Origin: Plasmodium brasilianum
Taxonomy: Eukaryota > Apicomplexa > Aconoidasida > Haemosporida > Plasmodiidae
Assembly (NCBI RefSeq): GCF_023973825.1
Contig: NC_090124.1
Location: 836,501 to 900,500, forward strand
DNA: 64,000 bases
Reading direction: 5' to 3'
The notes beneath the pieces were generated by a model that saw only the letters and a program-made list of their open reading frames with translations, searched no databases and was not told the origin of the DNA. The translations under genes and the position numbers were made by a program. This document shows, in pieces, positions 1-12,293 of this stretch (position 1 is its first letter; every line of letters starts with the position of its first letter).

Positions 1-344
1 GTGGTTGCAAAGATAATGATTTCTCCTATGAAATAGATAACGGACGCAATGCCCCAGGGGGATCTATGGTTACTGCAATAATACATATTCTAAGCCCTAC
101 AAACATTATTTCGCCTTCTTATGAACATTTACTAAATAGTATAAATAGTTATATAAAAACTTATCGAAAGCAAACTGTTACCTTCATGGCTTCACAAAAA
201 TTTAACTTAGACAGAGTTTTCGACTTTGAACATGTTCTCAAAAATAGAAATGAAAAGCTAGGCCAAATAATTAACGAACATAATTTAAAGAAGAAAAAAA
301 AAAAAAAAAAAAAAAAGTACCAGGATTTATTCGAGCTGTTCTGA
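1..344 (+). CDS. MCA1: Metacaspase, C-terminal end (partial, 5' end outside window)
   Basis: An open frame enters from the left edge (codons begin at base 3) and stops at 342-344. It starts with a GCKDNDFSYE-like stretch followed by GGSMVTAIIHIL. In metacaspases this is the segment of the caspase-fold domain after the catalytic DSCHSG motif, where the family has a conserved SGCxDxQ strand and a G-[AS]-M helix. The catalytic His and Cys would lie upstream and cannot be seen. The tail carries a poly-lysine run from an A-rich tract and ends in YQDLFELF. Metacaspases are Arg/Lys-specific cysteine peptidases implicated in parasite cell death and proliferation. The family call rests on this short motif and on neighbour order, since I recall a metacaspase gene beside adenylosuccinate synthetase in P. 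falciparum. An unrelated protein is possible but less likely. Confidence 0.6.
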   Translation, partial: GCKDNDFSYEIDNGRNAPGGSMVTAIIHILSPTNIISPSYEHLLNSINSYIKTYRKQTVTFMASQKFNLDRVFDFEHVLKNRNEKLGQIINEHNLKKKKKKKKKKYQDLFELF

Positions 345-2014
345 AAAAAATTAAGTGCCGCATATTAGTTAAAAGTGGGTAGTTATTCATGTGTTCGTTT
401 GTATCTATATACGTGTGTATGTATGCCAGTTTGTCTTCCTTTTTGTTTAATTAATTAATTAGTTTTATTTATTTATTTATTTACTTTTTTTTTTTTTTTT
501 TTCCCCCCCCCTTTTATTAAAGCTGAGCACCCCCTTTTCATGCGCATATATTTGTTCCATCTACCCATCTACCTTTGTTTCAGTTAAGGTGCAATTTTAT
601 ATGTTATTGTGAATAATTATGGGAAAAAAAAAAAGAAGTCTATATTGTGTCTTCATTCAATTTTTGCATTATTTCATTATATTTTATTTAAGAATTAAAG
701 ATTAGTTTGGGTATAACTGTTTTGCATGTTTTGCAAGTATTGCACATGTAGCACATCTTGAAGGTATTTCATTTTTTTTTTTTTTTATTTCTATTTTTTG
801 GCTTATTTATTTGTTCATTCATTTATTTTTCACCCTGCTGTTTTCAAAATCTCGAATTCGAAGGAACAGTAAAAAATAGATTGCTACTGATTTTACATAA
901 ACGTAAGTTTATACTAGAATGCAAAATATTTTGTCGATACAGCTGATCAGTTGTATTTTCCGTCTAATCCGTATAGCAGTTAATAGACTTAATTATAGCC
1001 TGTTTCCCCTTTTAGCAGTAAGTATGTGTGTGTAGACACTCATAGACGTAGTTATCTAGTTTTAAAAAAAAAAGGAAAAAGAAATCAATAACACGCGCTT
1101 ATTATTTAACGGGGAAAGGGAAAAAAACAGAAAAAATGCCTTATTCACAAAGGTTTAAGTGAGGAAGTTTTTTATTGTTTCCCTGTCTTCATAAAAGTTT
1201 ATTGTCCTTCTATTAATGTTCACATGTAACATATGTTATGGTTAAGAAATATACATAAATGTAAAAATATATTATGTATCCGTTCCTTCAAAAGAAAAAA
1301 TACCTGACTTCTTAATAATTTTTTTTTTATTTTTTGCATTTGTTCTCCTTGAGCTTAGAAACTTTTTCTTCATTTTTAAGAAAACCATTTGTATAGTAAT
1401 CAATTGCATAACTACACAGTAACCCCATGTGTAGACTTTTCTTGCGTGTGCAGGTATTTACAAGTGAAAGGACATATATGCAATGATCTTTAAGCTGCTC
1501 CTTGAAGGAGAAAAATTAGCCTCATTAGATCACTATATATTTTTTACATCATATAAAACTAGAGTGTAGATTTAAAGTTCTTTTCTTAAATAATAAACTT
1601 GTTTTGGAAATTTTATTTTTATTTTTATTTTATTTTTACCTTGCAAGACAGGAGAAAATGTGGAGAAAATAATTTTTGAATTATGGCTAAATAGCTATTT
1701 AAAAAAAAAAGTAAAAAAGTTACTTATAATTATACCAATACAAATGATATTATAAAAGAAAAGTAAAATAAATGGAAAGACCGAATTAAGTAGTAAAAAA
1801 AGAAAAAGATCAAAAATAGTTTATTGCCTTTATAATATTTCTAATTTATTATAATATATATTCATAAAAAATAAAAAATACTCATCCGTTGATATTTGAC
1901 AAAATATCTATTTACAAAATGATGCAAAAATACATAAACAATATTAAATAACTCCTTTCCATAAACAGAACGATCTTTATGATCAATGCCATATGTTAAT
2001 ATTCTGAATTCAAA
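345..2014. other. Intergenic spacer after metacaspase
   Basis: About 1.7 kb without a convincing gene: poly-T and poly-A runs, (ATTT)n near 465-485, and a C run near 503-510. Two details stand out. One is a CTACACA...TGTGTAG inverted repeat around 1413-1436. The other is a 28-codon ORF at 1483-1569 (begins MIFKLLLEGEK) that contains a perfect CTCCTT-G-AAGGAG hairpin. Neither can be assigned a function. Confidence 0.5.
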
Positions 2015-2327
2015 ATGATTTATGAAAAAAAAGGTGCTTCACTACTTAAAAGGATGAAGCAAAACAGGTTGCAAGGTTCAACTGTTGATGCAAAAATTTC
2101 CGGAAATATAAAACCAAATAAAATGACTTAAAAACAAAAAAGGGACATCTTTCGAGTAATGAAAACTTAGCATGAACCCAAATACAACCATTAGAGCATT
2201 AAATATATGTGAAGATGAGGTAGAAGCAAAAGCAAGCGATATTATCCGCAAAATGATAAACCGAGTAATCAGCGGAGAAAACATTGCTATAACCAAAGAA
2301 AGGATGATAAATAATAGAGCAGTATAA
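2015..2327 (+). CDS. Candidate small gene or exon pair, unknown
   Basis: Two adjacent short open frames look more like protein than spacer. The first is 2015-2128 (37 codons, begins MIYEKKGASLLKRMKQ). The second is 2172-2327 in another frame (51 codons, begins MNPNTTIRALNICEDEVE and continues with a charged, helix-like segment). The local base composition is less extreme than its surroundings. The second frame stops inside a good Plasmodium-type donor (GTATAAG at 2322), so it may be an exon spliced onward. No convincing splice joins the two frames: the possible donor at AG/GTTGCA is poor. I recognise no family. A hydrophobic minus-strand frame overlaps the same bases but looks like an antisense shadow. 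Confidence 0.33.
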
Positions 2328-3066
2328 GCATATGTAAAAAATAAAAAAAACAATAAAAATGGTACATATACGTGAATACACAAAAATGGTACGTATGGAA
2401 TATATCTGCATGGAAGGAAAATATATAAATACATAATGGGTTTTTTTTTTTTTTTTTTTTTTTCCTTCCAAACTTTTTGATATACCCTAATTTTTTCTCT
2501 TATATTTTATTGGAAAAGAAAAAAAAAAAAAAAAATTAATACAGAAATTAAAAAACGACATTTTCATCATTTTTTTTCTGTTTATACAGTTGTGTTTATA
2601 TATGTATATATACATGAACAATGCTTTTTCATTATATATCTTATATACATACTATTACAGTATTTCTTGTATTAAAATAAAGCGCAACTCATTATTACTT
2701 TTTTAAACAGTCTTTCATATTGAATTATTATATGTTGTATCATATTGTAAAATATTATCATGTTTTCCTGTGTACTGAAGGCATATATTTATATAATGTA
2801 TTTTGATATATTTACATGTATTAAGCACGTTCATGTATTTCTTTTTTTTTTTTTCCTCCATGTTTGATGAACTCTCTTAGGAGTATTTCTAATGCCTAAT
2901 ATTATGAATGAATTTCTTTCTTCTGCTTCATTTCGTTTTTACAAATTAACATTTCATTCAAGAAGCAAAAATTTCTTGCTTTTTTTGCTTTTTCATTTTA
3001 TGCCCATTTTTGAGTCATACAATATTGTTAATAATTTTTCAAATTTAAAAAACAAATTAAAATAAA

Positions 3067-4429
3067 ATGCATAAAAAGAAAGAAAGCAAGGATTCAAAAA
3101 AAAATAAAACTGGAAATAATAATAAAAAGAAATTGGTAAAATTTAGAAGAATTAAGAAAGTTAAATTTAAGGATGAACACAGAGTACTCCTACAAAATAA
3201 CACCGGAGATGAAGATGTAAAAGTAAGGGAGATATATTTTGAATATTAAAAAATAAAAATATTTTAAAGGAAGATTTAAAATTCATTAACTTTTTGATAA
3301 TGAAAAATTCCAAATTGAACATTCCACAATTCATTAATGCTCATGAAACATTCGAATGTATATTCCATAAACGAACGTATGTACGTACGTACATTTTAGT
3401 ACATGTGTATTAATGTGTATATATGTGAACATTTATAAATGTAGATAAAGCTATGTGACTACAACATGCATGATTTTGTATATCCTTTTTTTTTTTTTTT
3501 TTTTACACTTCCTTTCCCCCGTTAACAGATAGTTAAAAAAAAAAAATTAAACACATTCTATAAAAAAAAAGAATATGCAAAGAAATTGGAAAATCAGAAA
3601 AAGGAGTTTCATAGATTACGAAAACAAGTGAAAAGTCAAAATTTTGATGAGCAAGGACAATGCATTTTTGCAATAAGAAATAAAGTTGAATGTATTTACG
3701 CAGCCCCGAATCAAATTCTCCAGGTAGCTAATTTTTATCTTAAAATTTTATCCTAAAAGAGATCATAAAAATTGCAAAAAAAAAAAAAAAAAGCGACCAT
3801 ATGTTTCTATGAGAGATGGCTTTCATTTTATCATCTTTTTGAGAAAAAAAAAAAAAAAAAAATATATTAATTTCAGCAATCGAGTACAGTATTTTTGCAC
3901 ACAGTGAATTTAAAATGTGAAATGTATGCATTGCATATGTGTGTATATGTATCTACGTCCGTGCGCTTTGCATGATCTTCCATGCAATTTTTATTTTCCT
4001 CTTTCCCCGTAGGAGTTAAGATTAAACAAAAAATTTAATGGTGTGTTATTACTTAATAATAAACAGAATATGCAAAACTTGTTTCTTGTAAAGTCTTATG
4101 TATGTTATGGGTACATAAAAAAATATAACTTTTATAATTTAATGGAAAAAAGACTTTTCTTAAAAGATGGAGATGAAATAAAAAGATGTGATTCAAATAA
4201 AACTATTGAAAAATTATTTCGAAAAGAAGGAATTTATTCATTTCCGTCCTTTTGTGAATACATTTTTGAATGTAAAGAGAATGTAGATATTATTTTGAAG
4301 AATCATGTTATTCCTTTTGATTTTTCCTTCTTAAATTCTGAAATTACATTTGATTTTTTGCAATTTAAAAGTGAGTTTGCAGGTTTTATGAAAGACGAAA
4401 TTAACGAAATACTGGAAAAAATAATTTGA
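3067..4429 (+). CDS. RLP7: Ribosome biogenesis protein, uL30 (RPL7)/Rlp7-like
   Basis: Three exons: 3067-3222, 3529-3723 and 4013-4429. The junctions are AAA|GTAAGG, TTAACAG|ATA, CAG|GTAGCT and CCGTAG|GAG, all in phase 0, giving 255 aa. The N-terminus is a Lys-rich nuclear-type tail. The middle has a charged helix (KKEYAKKLENQKKEF) and then an RNKV...YAAPNQILQ strand. Exon 3 opens with ELRLNKKFNGVLLLNN and VKSYVCYGYIKK, matching the RPL7-family pattern LRLRQIFNGxF...VEPYxxxGYPN. Divergence from cytosolic L7 argues for the Rlp7/RPL7L1 branch, which occupies the uL30 position on pre-60S particles in the nucleolus during ITS2 processing. The length fits that family (about 250-320 aa). Family confidence is high; paralogue choice is moderate. 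Confidence 0.8.
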
Positions 4430-4482
4430 AATTTAAGCATACGTGTCGTGGGTAAATAGGTGTGCAGTGTGGACTAATATAT

Positions 4483-4517
<35 letters not shown>

Positions 4518-5185
4518 GCACATGTACATGGAATTATATCTGTACATACGTATATGTTATGCGCAACTGCTAATTAGCTGGGCAAACTGCCTTTCATTGA
4601 AAATTTTGGTTTGTATTTTCATTTTTTTATCGTTTGACATATAAAATTTTTTTTTTTTTTTTTTTTTCTTTTATAACCAATTTTTATTGTAAATAATAAC
4701 ACTAAAAAAAAAAAAAAAAGGGAAAAAGGAATAAAATTAAATATATATCACGCCAAACGTTATACGTTAAACGTTAAAACGGGAAAAAAGAAATTCACAT
4801 AATATTCGCTCAAATGTATATATACATATACTTATGTATATATATATGTATGTATATAATTCCCCGCACTAATAAAAAAAAAAGTGCAAAATATAATATT
4901 GCACTTTCGTACACATTTTAACACACAAAAATGCATGTACAGTTAATGTAAAAAATAAAATATACATATAACGGTCATATATAACATTACCTTCTTTTTA
5001 TTATCGTCCTGTTCGTTGGCTTCCTTGACATTTGAGTACTGCTACACTGCTGCAGCTCCTCATAACCATAGGCTGCTATATATACATATTTTCATATATG
5101 TATATATATATACACTTGGCGCTTATTCAGTTCTTCGTAATTTATTCATGAGTACTACTGCTGCTTATATATGCTTAACGCTTAT
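4430..5185. other. Tail-to-tail spacer, Rlp7-like and ADSS
   Basis: Holds (TA)n around 4478-4517, several poly-A and poly-T runs and ATATGTAT-type repeats. It contains the 3' UTRs of two convergent genes. I see no gene. Confidence 0.6.
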
Positions 5186-7133
5186 TCATTTCTTCGTAAT
5201 CGTGTTTCTTCTATTGGGACCTACACCAATCCATACGATTGGTGTATTTACATATTTTTCTATTGCCATAACGTATTTCCTTGCATTGTCAGGTAATTCG
5301 TCAAACTCTTTGCAATTTGTTATGTCCTCTTCCCATCCTTCAAATTTTTCATACACCGGTTCATACTCTTCTGTCGCATTCTCATCAACGGGATAGCAGC
5401 CCTTCTCCAGTAATTCACCTGTTAAAAAAAAGAAATACAAATTTGAGCTATTAACAATGAAATATAAAAAAACAAAAAATATGGATATATAAAAAAAAAA
5501 AGAAAAAATATGGATATATATATAAAAAAAGAAAAAATATGGTTATATAAAATAAAAAAGAAAAAATAAGGATATATATATAAAAAAAGAAAAAATATGG
5601 ATATATAAAAAAAAAAGAAAAAATAAGGATATATATATAAAAAAAGAAAAATAAGGATATATATATAAAAAAAGAAAAATAAGGATATATAAAAAAAAAA
5701 AGAAATAATGAGATAACAAAATATAAAATAATAGTAGCACAATAAACAAATAACAAATAAAATATTGCAAAATACTGCGATTAAACAAAATACACAAGTT
5801 TTAATTAATTCACAAAATCATCACATTCGAGCACGGTCGCAGTCATGTAACTACTGGAAAACTACTTCCCTGGTAATAAAATGAACACAACTGGTCATTT
5901 AAAAAAAAAAAATAAAAAAATAAAAATAATGAAATGCACATAAACAACGTGGAGGAAGCTTCTATCATAAAAGCGTCTTTTTCCCCTTCATTTGCACTCA
6001 ATTTACATAGTTTCCATTCTCTTCATCATTTCCCCCGATGCTCCAGACATACCTGTAGTTTTATTCTTATAATTAACGCAAAGATAAATTTCCTTCAACC
6101 CAGAGAGAACATCCAGCTTTGTTAAGTTAATTATATCAATACTATTAATACATTTGACATATAACAACATAGGAATATCTAACCACCCACACCTTCTTGG
6201 CCTTTTGGTAGTAGTCCCATATTCAAAACCCTTTTCCCTTAAATATATTCCTGTTTCATTATTTAATTCTGTTAAAAAGGGACCACATCCAACTCTTGTT
6301 AAATAACTTTTTACAACTCCTATAACTACATTCAATTTCTTATGGTGTATTCCAAGACCGCAAAATATTCCCCCGACTGTTGTGCTGCTACTTGTTACAT
6401 ATGGATATGTACCAAAATCAATATCTAACATAGCTGCATTTGCTCCTTCAATTAATACCTTTTTCTTACATTGTATATTTTTATTCATAAATGAAATTAC
6501 ATCTATTATTCTATCTTTTAACATAAGATGATAATTATAAAATAGGGTTAATTCTTCTTCTTTATTATAATCAGTAATATTATATAAATTCATTAAATGG
6601 TCCACTAATTTTATGTACATCTTTTTAAAATTTTCAAAATTTTTAAGAGCTCCTAATCTTATACCTATTCTTGATACTTTAGTAGAATAACATGGACCTA
6701 TTCCCCTTTTTGTGGTACCTAATTGTTTTCCTTCTTTTAATTTTTTACTTTCTTGAATAGCATCTATTATTTGGTGTATATCAAATAAGATATGGGATTT
6801 GTTAGATAAGTATAACCTATCTAATATATTTCCTCCTACTGATTTTATCTCATTTATTAAAGACTTTACATGTATTACCATACCATTACCTAATACACTT
6901 ATATTATTATCATATAACACACCACATGGTAATAAATGTAATGCATACTTCTTATCATTAACTGATATAGTATGTCCAGCATTTGCACCACCATTAAATC
7001 TGCATGTAATATCTGAATGTTTTGATAAAATGTCGATAATTTTACCCTTCCCTTCATCTCCCCATTGAGCTCCTAATATTGCCACCACGTTTCCCTTATC
7101 AACATTTGTTATGTTGTGCTCGAATATATTCAT
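5186..7133 (-). CDS. ADSS: Adenylosuccinate synthetase
   Basis: Condenses IMP with aspartate using GTP, the first committed step from IMP to AMP; essential for a purine-salvaging parasite. Two exons on the minus strand: 7133-6053 and 5418-5186, joined at ACA G|GTATGT ... TTTAACAG|GTGAA, which rebuilds a Gly in KTTGELLEKGC. The product is 437 aa; I recall the P. falciparum enzyme as 442. The P-loop-like GAQWGDEGKGK lies at residues 21-31 with catalytic Asp26, and NGGANAGHTI contains His54. GTTKRGIGPCY and TTTKRPRRCGWLD are the IMP and GTP loop signatures. The C-terminus ends WIGVGPNRRNTITKK. I chose the start MNIFEHNI at 7133 over an upstream in-frame Met at 7163, because the ten extra residues are not family-like. 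Confidence 0.97.
5460..5705. repeat. AT-rich minisatellite inside the ADSS intron
   Basis: About nine imperfect copies of a roughly 25-33 bp unit built from GAAAAAATATGGATATATA followed by an A run. The whole array lies within the 634-bp ADSS intron (5419-6052). It produces long Phe/Ile/Tyr-rich antisense frames that are not genes. Confidence 0.85.
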
Positions 7134-8666
7134 TTTTCGGACGGGGCTCGCTCTTGCCTGCACACAAACCTGGGGGAACTGCTATGTTTATATAAAGAGA
7201 AGTGAGCTTATATATAGAGAGAGAGAGAAGCGGGTTTATATATATATGCGTACAAACGGACGGATTGTTGGATAGACGGGTGACCGTATATAGAGTTAGG
7301 TATGTACAAATATATGCGCACAAATATGGTCTGGAAAAGGTTTCATAAAAAAAAAAAAAGAGATAACGGCCCTCTATCCGAGAAAAGTTAGAAGCAAGCA
7401 TGAGGGAGGTGAAGTTTATAATTTTATATCAATGTTTCCTAAAAGTTAATAAAATTAAATAAAAATTTTTAGTTTCTCTAGTAGTTCTTTCAATCTTTTA
7501 TGGTGTTATTAAGTCAGCATTGTGATGTAGAAAATGCGCCTAATTTTGTAGCTATACTGCAAACATGTACATGTACATGTACATGAACATGAACATGCAT
7601 ATATATATATATATATATGTACTCATTTGCGTATATACATGCATAGGCATCTATTCCTTCTTTATGCTTTTTTTTTTTTCGATATGTTATCAATTAAAAA
7701 AATACAGATTTAAAAAAAAAAAAAAAAAATTTCCCCCCCTATATATTTTACTATAATATAGGGTTAATTTTGATGAGTGCAGAAAAATTTATGAAAAAAA
7801 AAAAAAATTAAAACTAATTTAAGCCGCTGTTTCCTTCACATTTAGGTAAATATGTATATATATAGATATAGTTAAACATAGAAGTACATAGATATGATGA
7901 TCGTATCTTATTTTAAAATAATAGCCATAAGAGACGAAAGAATAAATGTATGTATGTATGTATGTATGTATGTATGTATGTATGTATGTATGTATGTATG
8001 TATGTATGTATGTATGTATGTATGTATGTATGTATGTATGTATGTATGTATGTATGTATGTATGTATGTATGTATGTATGTGTGTATGTATGTATGTATG
8101 TATGTATGTATGTATGTATGTATGTATGTATGTATGTATGTATGTATGTATGTATGTATGTATGTATGTATGTATGTATGTATGTATGTATGTATGTATG
8201 AATGTATTTATGTATTTATGTATGTATGTAGGATGTATGTATATATGAACATACGAATGAATAAATAATTAAGAAAAAGAATATGATTTTGAGTTATACT
8301 GTAAGGTATTTAAATAGTACATATTTTTAGATCTAGATAAAATGAGAATAGTGATAATATGAGAAATAATAATTTTCAGTAAGCCATAAAACGGATAAGG
8401 TAATTGGTGCGTAGAAAAGAAACAAGAAAGTCGGGCTCGGTGAAGCTAAAAGTGTGAAAGAAATTACTTTTTAAATGTTTAATATTTTTAATAATATAAA
8501 TTTTAAAAAATGCTCTTCTACATATTTACACTTATTATTTTTAAGTTTAAGGTCAATTTTTAAGAAATACTTTTTTTTTTTCTTTTTTTTTTTTTTATCA
8601 CTACGCGCAAAGGCTGGTAAAAAAGGGAGAAAAATAACATGGAAAATAGCTAATGCGCATATGTAC

Positions 8667-8700
<34 letters not shown>

Positions 8701-11560
8701 ATTATATGTGCACACATTTCAAACTGCTGGAATTCTTTTTTTTTTTTTTTTTTTTTGATGGAGAATAAATGATGACTGCTTAAGTGCATACTCTTAAAAA
8801 TTATGTAACGGTTAATTAATAAACACTTTAATACATAAATATTCACTGAAGTTATAATTAAATTTATTAAGGATTATATATCTATTCATAGTCATCCTTT
8901 TATTTTTATTATTTTCTATTTTATAATAAGCTATCCCTTTTTTTTTTCTTTTTTTTTTTCCCCAAAAATATAATACTACTAATTTAAGCTTATACGTTGT
9001 GGCGTGAGTAAATTTTATAATTTCGTTTTTTCCAAGATGAAAACTGCTATAAATTAGAGACTACCCCTTTTTTTTTTTTTTATTGCCAATTTTATTAAAA
9101 TTTATTAAAAAGATAGCTAATATTTTAACTATAAATATATATGTATGTGTATATGCGCATGCATTGTATGCTTTATTACAACTTAATTTATGAAACAAAA
9201 AAAAAAAAAAACAAAAAAAAAAAAACATGGGCAAAATTGCGAGTTACATTTTTAAATATAATTAGGATTTTTTCTATATTATTTTATTATTTTATTTTAT
9301 TTTATTTTTTTTCCTTTACAAAACAGACAATGCTACAGTTTTACACAAATGGTTATGTCAGGCCCTTATGCTTTTAATGCTTCATGATTCCCTTTGCAGG
9401 ATATTTGGAACTAAACAATTTCTTTTTTTCTCATTTTTTTTCAATTTTTTCTTTTTTTACATATATTTTTTTTTTTCCATTCCATAAACAATAATTAGTT
9501 TTCCGTTTATTGAGAGTATTTCCATGGGTACTTTTAAATCATCATATTGTCTTAATGTATATCAGTAAATATGTATATCATATACTTATACGTATGTGTA
9601 TATTTAATGTATGTTACACATATTTATATTTGTTCAACCCTTTTCTGGTATCCTTAAAGGCTGTTTTTTTCGTTTGCTCAAATTCTTTTCCTTATACTAA
9701 TTTTTAAAAGAATTGCAATTAACTTGGATTTTGTGATTCTGTCTGTCATTCTGTTACTTTGTCATTGCCATTTCGTCAATTCATCATTTTTCCAATTATA
9801 TGTTTATACATACAATTGTACATTTTACCCTCAAATACTTCCTTTTTCCCTTTCATTTGGAATATTTTCTTTTCCTTGGCAAACATTTATCTGCATGCTT
9901 TTTGTGAAATAAAAAAAAATTATTTTTTTCATCATAGCTATTAAAAATAAAATAAAAACTAAAAATCGAAAAATCAAAAATATCAAAAAATCAAAAAAAT
10001 CAAAAAATCAAAAAAATCAAAAAATCAAAAAATTAAAAAAATCAAAAAATCAAAAATATTAAAAATATTAAAAAAAAATTTTAAAATAAATAATATTAAA
10101 AAAAAATTAAAAAATTTTAAAATTAAAAAAATTAAAAAAATAAAAGCAAGTGAACACTAATAACACAAAAAAAAAAAAAAATGATACAAAAGCATGTTTA
10201 AGGATGATGTAAAAATTTTTGAAAAAGAGATAAGGCAAATATTTGTATATGGTTAAAATATAATAAAATACAATTAAAAAAGTGAAACGAAAAAGAAATT
10301 AAAAAAAAGGGATAGGGGGACTAAAATTAAAAGGTCAATATTTAATATAATTTTTTTGTACATTTATTACAAGTTATGTTCTCATGTAAGTCTTTACTGG
10401 AAGTTACATTTATATTTGCGTTTACTTTTGCTGTATAATTTTCTTATTATACAAAGATTTCGAAAGAAAACAGACTTAAGAAAACAAAAATAATATAAAT
10501 TCCCCATTTTATATACATAAATACATACATACATACATACATACGTATATATACGTTAATATACGTACATACACTTACATTTATGTGTATATATACATAT
10601 ATATACATACATATTCATACATATACATATCTAATAATATCCAAATTACCAAATAATTATTCCTAGTTTGTTAAATAAACGAGGTAAAGGGGAACAACGA
10701 AAAGTAGATGAGCGCAAAATATTTAAATAATCCCATTTCGTACTTCCCTTTTTTTTTTTATCATATATATGTACATACTTATGCATATATATATGTATGT
10801 ATATTTTTATATATTTATATAACATGCCATTAAACTTTTCGAAGTACACATTTTACGATATATCAGAAAGAAAATAAAAAAGAAAAAGTAAAAAATAAAA
10901 AAATAAAAAAGAAAAAAGAAAAAAGAAAAAAGAAAAAAGAAAAAAGAAAAAAGAAAAAAGAAGAGTTATACATATAAGAAATAAACAGTTTGCGTTAAAA
11001 CAGTTTTTATATGTAGACAGTGCGAAATTACAATTCCACACCTTGATTTTTTACAACCATCTTAAAAAGAGATCAAACGCATGTACATACATATACACGT
11101 CTAAGTGTATATATATATATATATGTGTGCATACAAACCTACATGTACATTTTATACGATAAAAATGAAGCAATAGGAAATGCTGTAATAGATTATAGAG
11201 CCCCCCCAGTTAAAACTCATTCATATATTTTGTCATTCCCTTTTTAACGCAACAATACTGGAAGGAGTTGCAGAAAAAATAATAATAATAAAATAAAAAA
11301 TAATAATAATAAAAGCATAGTAAAGCAAAGAATAATAGAAGAATGCCAAATATTTTAGAACAAAATAACGTTTGAAATTGTGGATATAGAAAAGTGTATA
11401 CATATTTGTACAAATATATTTTTTTAATATATTTTGATACTGTTATTTATTTTTTTTTTTTTGTAAACTTTTTTCTTTTATTTGATGTAAAAAATAAAAA
11501 GAAAAACAAACGTAAAAGCAAAACCTAAACCAATAAAAGTAAACAGAAGAATATTCAAAT
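7134..11560. other. Head-to-head spacer between ADSS and V-ATPase c''
   Basis: A 4.4-kb gap between two divergent start codons, so it should hold both promoters. Contents: short tandem ACATGT at 7565-7595; a large (TATG)n array at 7945-8236; many poly-T runs; an (AAAAAATC)n-like A-rich block at 9960-10140; (CATA)n near 10515-10550; and (GAAAAAA)n at 10870-10965. A less AT-rich stretch at about 8375-8465 contains no open frame. I see no supported gene; possible tiny exons (for example 8613-8665) are too weak to annotate. Confidence 0.55.
7945..8236. repeat. (TATG)n tetranucleotide array
   Basis: About 64 near-perfect copies of TATG between 7945 and 8200 with one TGTG variant near 8081, then a decaying edge to 8236. 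The reverse strand reads (CATA)n. All three forward frames stay open as repeats of Met-Tyr-Val-Cys, which explains several spurious 80-120 aa ORFs. The unit alternates pyrimidine and purine throughout. Confidence 0.97.
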
Positions 11561-12256
11561 ATGTATAATTCTTGGTTTGAAATTATTCGAACGATCTCCC
11601 CATATAACTGGGCAATGCTTGGTATAGCCTTGTCCTTATTTCTTTCAATTATTGGCGCAGCATGGTAAGGATTAAAACGTATGTGCGTATATGTATGCAT
11701 TAGTGTGTGTACGTGTTTGTATATATATATACTTTTAATTATCATATGTAACCTTATATTTTATGTGCCTCCTTGTACGGCATTGCTATTGTACGAACGT
11801 TACCCAACCGAAGTTGCAGTTGTAGAGTATCTCTTGTTTACTATAAGCAATTGCGATATGGATATATAAGTGTTCATGTAAAAGGAGGCGTAAGTGCTTA
11901 CATATATATATATATATATATATATGCATTAATGCTTATTCAAACTACTTTTTTTCATATGTAGGGGAATATTCATTTGTGGTACGAGTATTGTGGGTGC
12001 GTCGGTTAAGTCCCCCCGTATAATTTCCAAAAATTTAATATCGATTATTTTTTGTGAAGCATTAGGTAAACCGCGAAATGCTCGCAAAAAAAAAAAAAAA
12101 ATAATAAAAAATAAATTAATAAAAATACTAACACAAACATGAACACAAAAGCTAACATTAGTAATGATAATAACTAAAGACTCAGGCAAACCGGATAGAT
12201 AAACGAACGAGCAAAATGAGTTGCTTAGAACATTTATGTTATTACACACACCATTA

Positions 12257-12293
<37 letters not shown>

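Noticed and set aside
2078..2434. 118-codon hydrophobic minus-strand ORF (MYLYIFLPCRYIPYV...)
   Set aside because: Composition is what antisense of A-rich sequence gives (Phe/Ile/Leu/Tyr), and the plus strand over the same bases has a better protein-like reading.
5460..5705. CRISPR-like direct repeats
   Set aside because: Units are tandem without unique spacers, in a eukaryotic intron; the same applies to all other arrays in the window.
5422..5797. Overlapping Phe/Ile/Tyr-rich minus ORFs
   Set aside because: They are translations of the minisatellite inside the ADSS intron.
7894..8268. Met-Tyr-Val-Cys repeat ORFs in three frames
   Set aside because: All three frames of (TATG)n are open; no independent sign of coding.
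8613..8665. Possible exon (LRAKAGKKGRKITWKIANA) after a T run
   Set aside because: No donor, no partner exon and no recognisable family; left out of the gene list.
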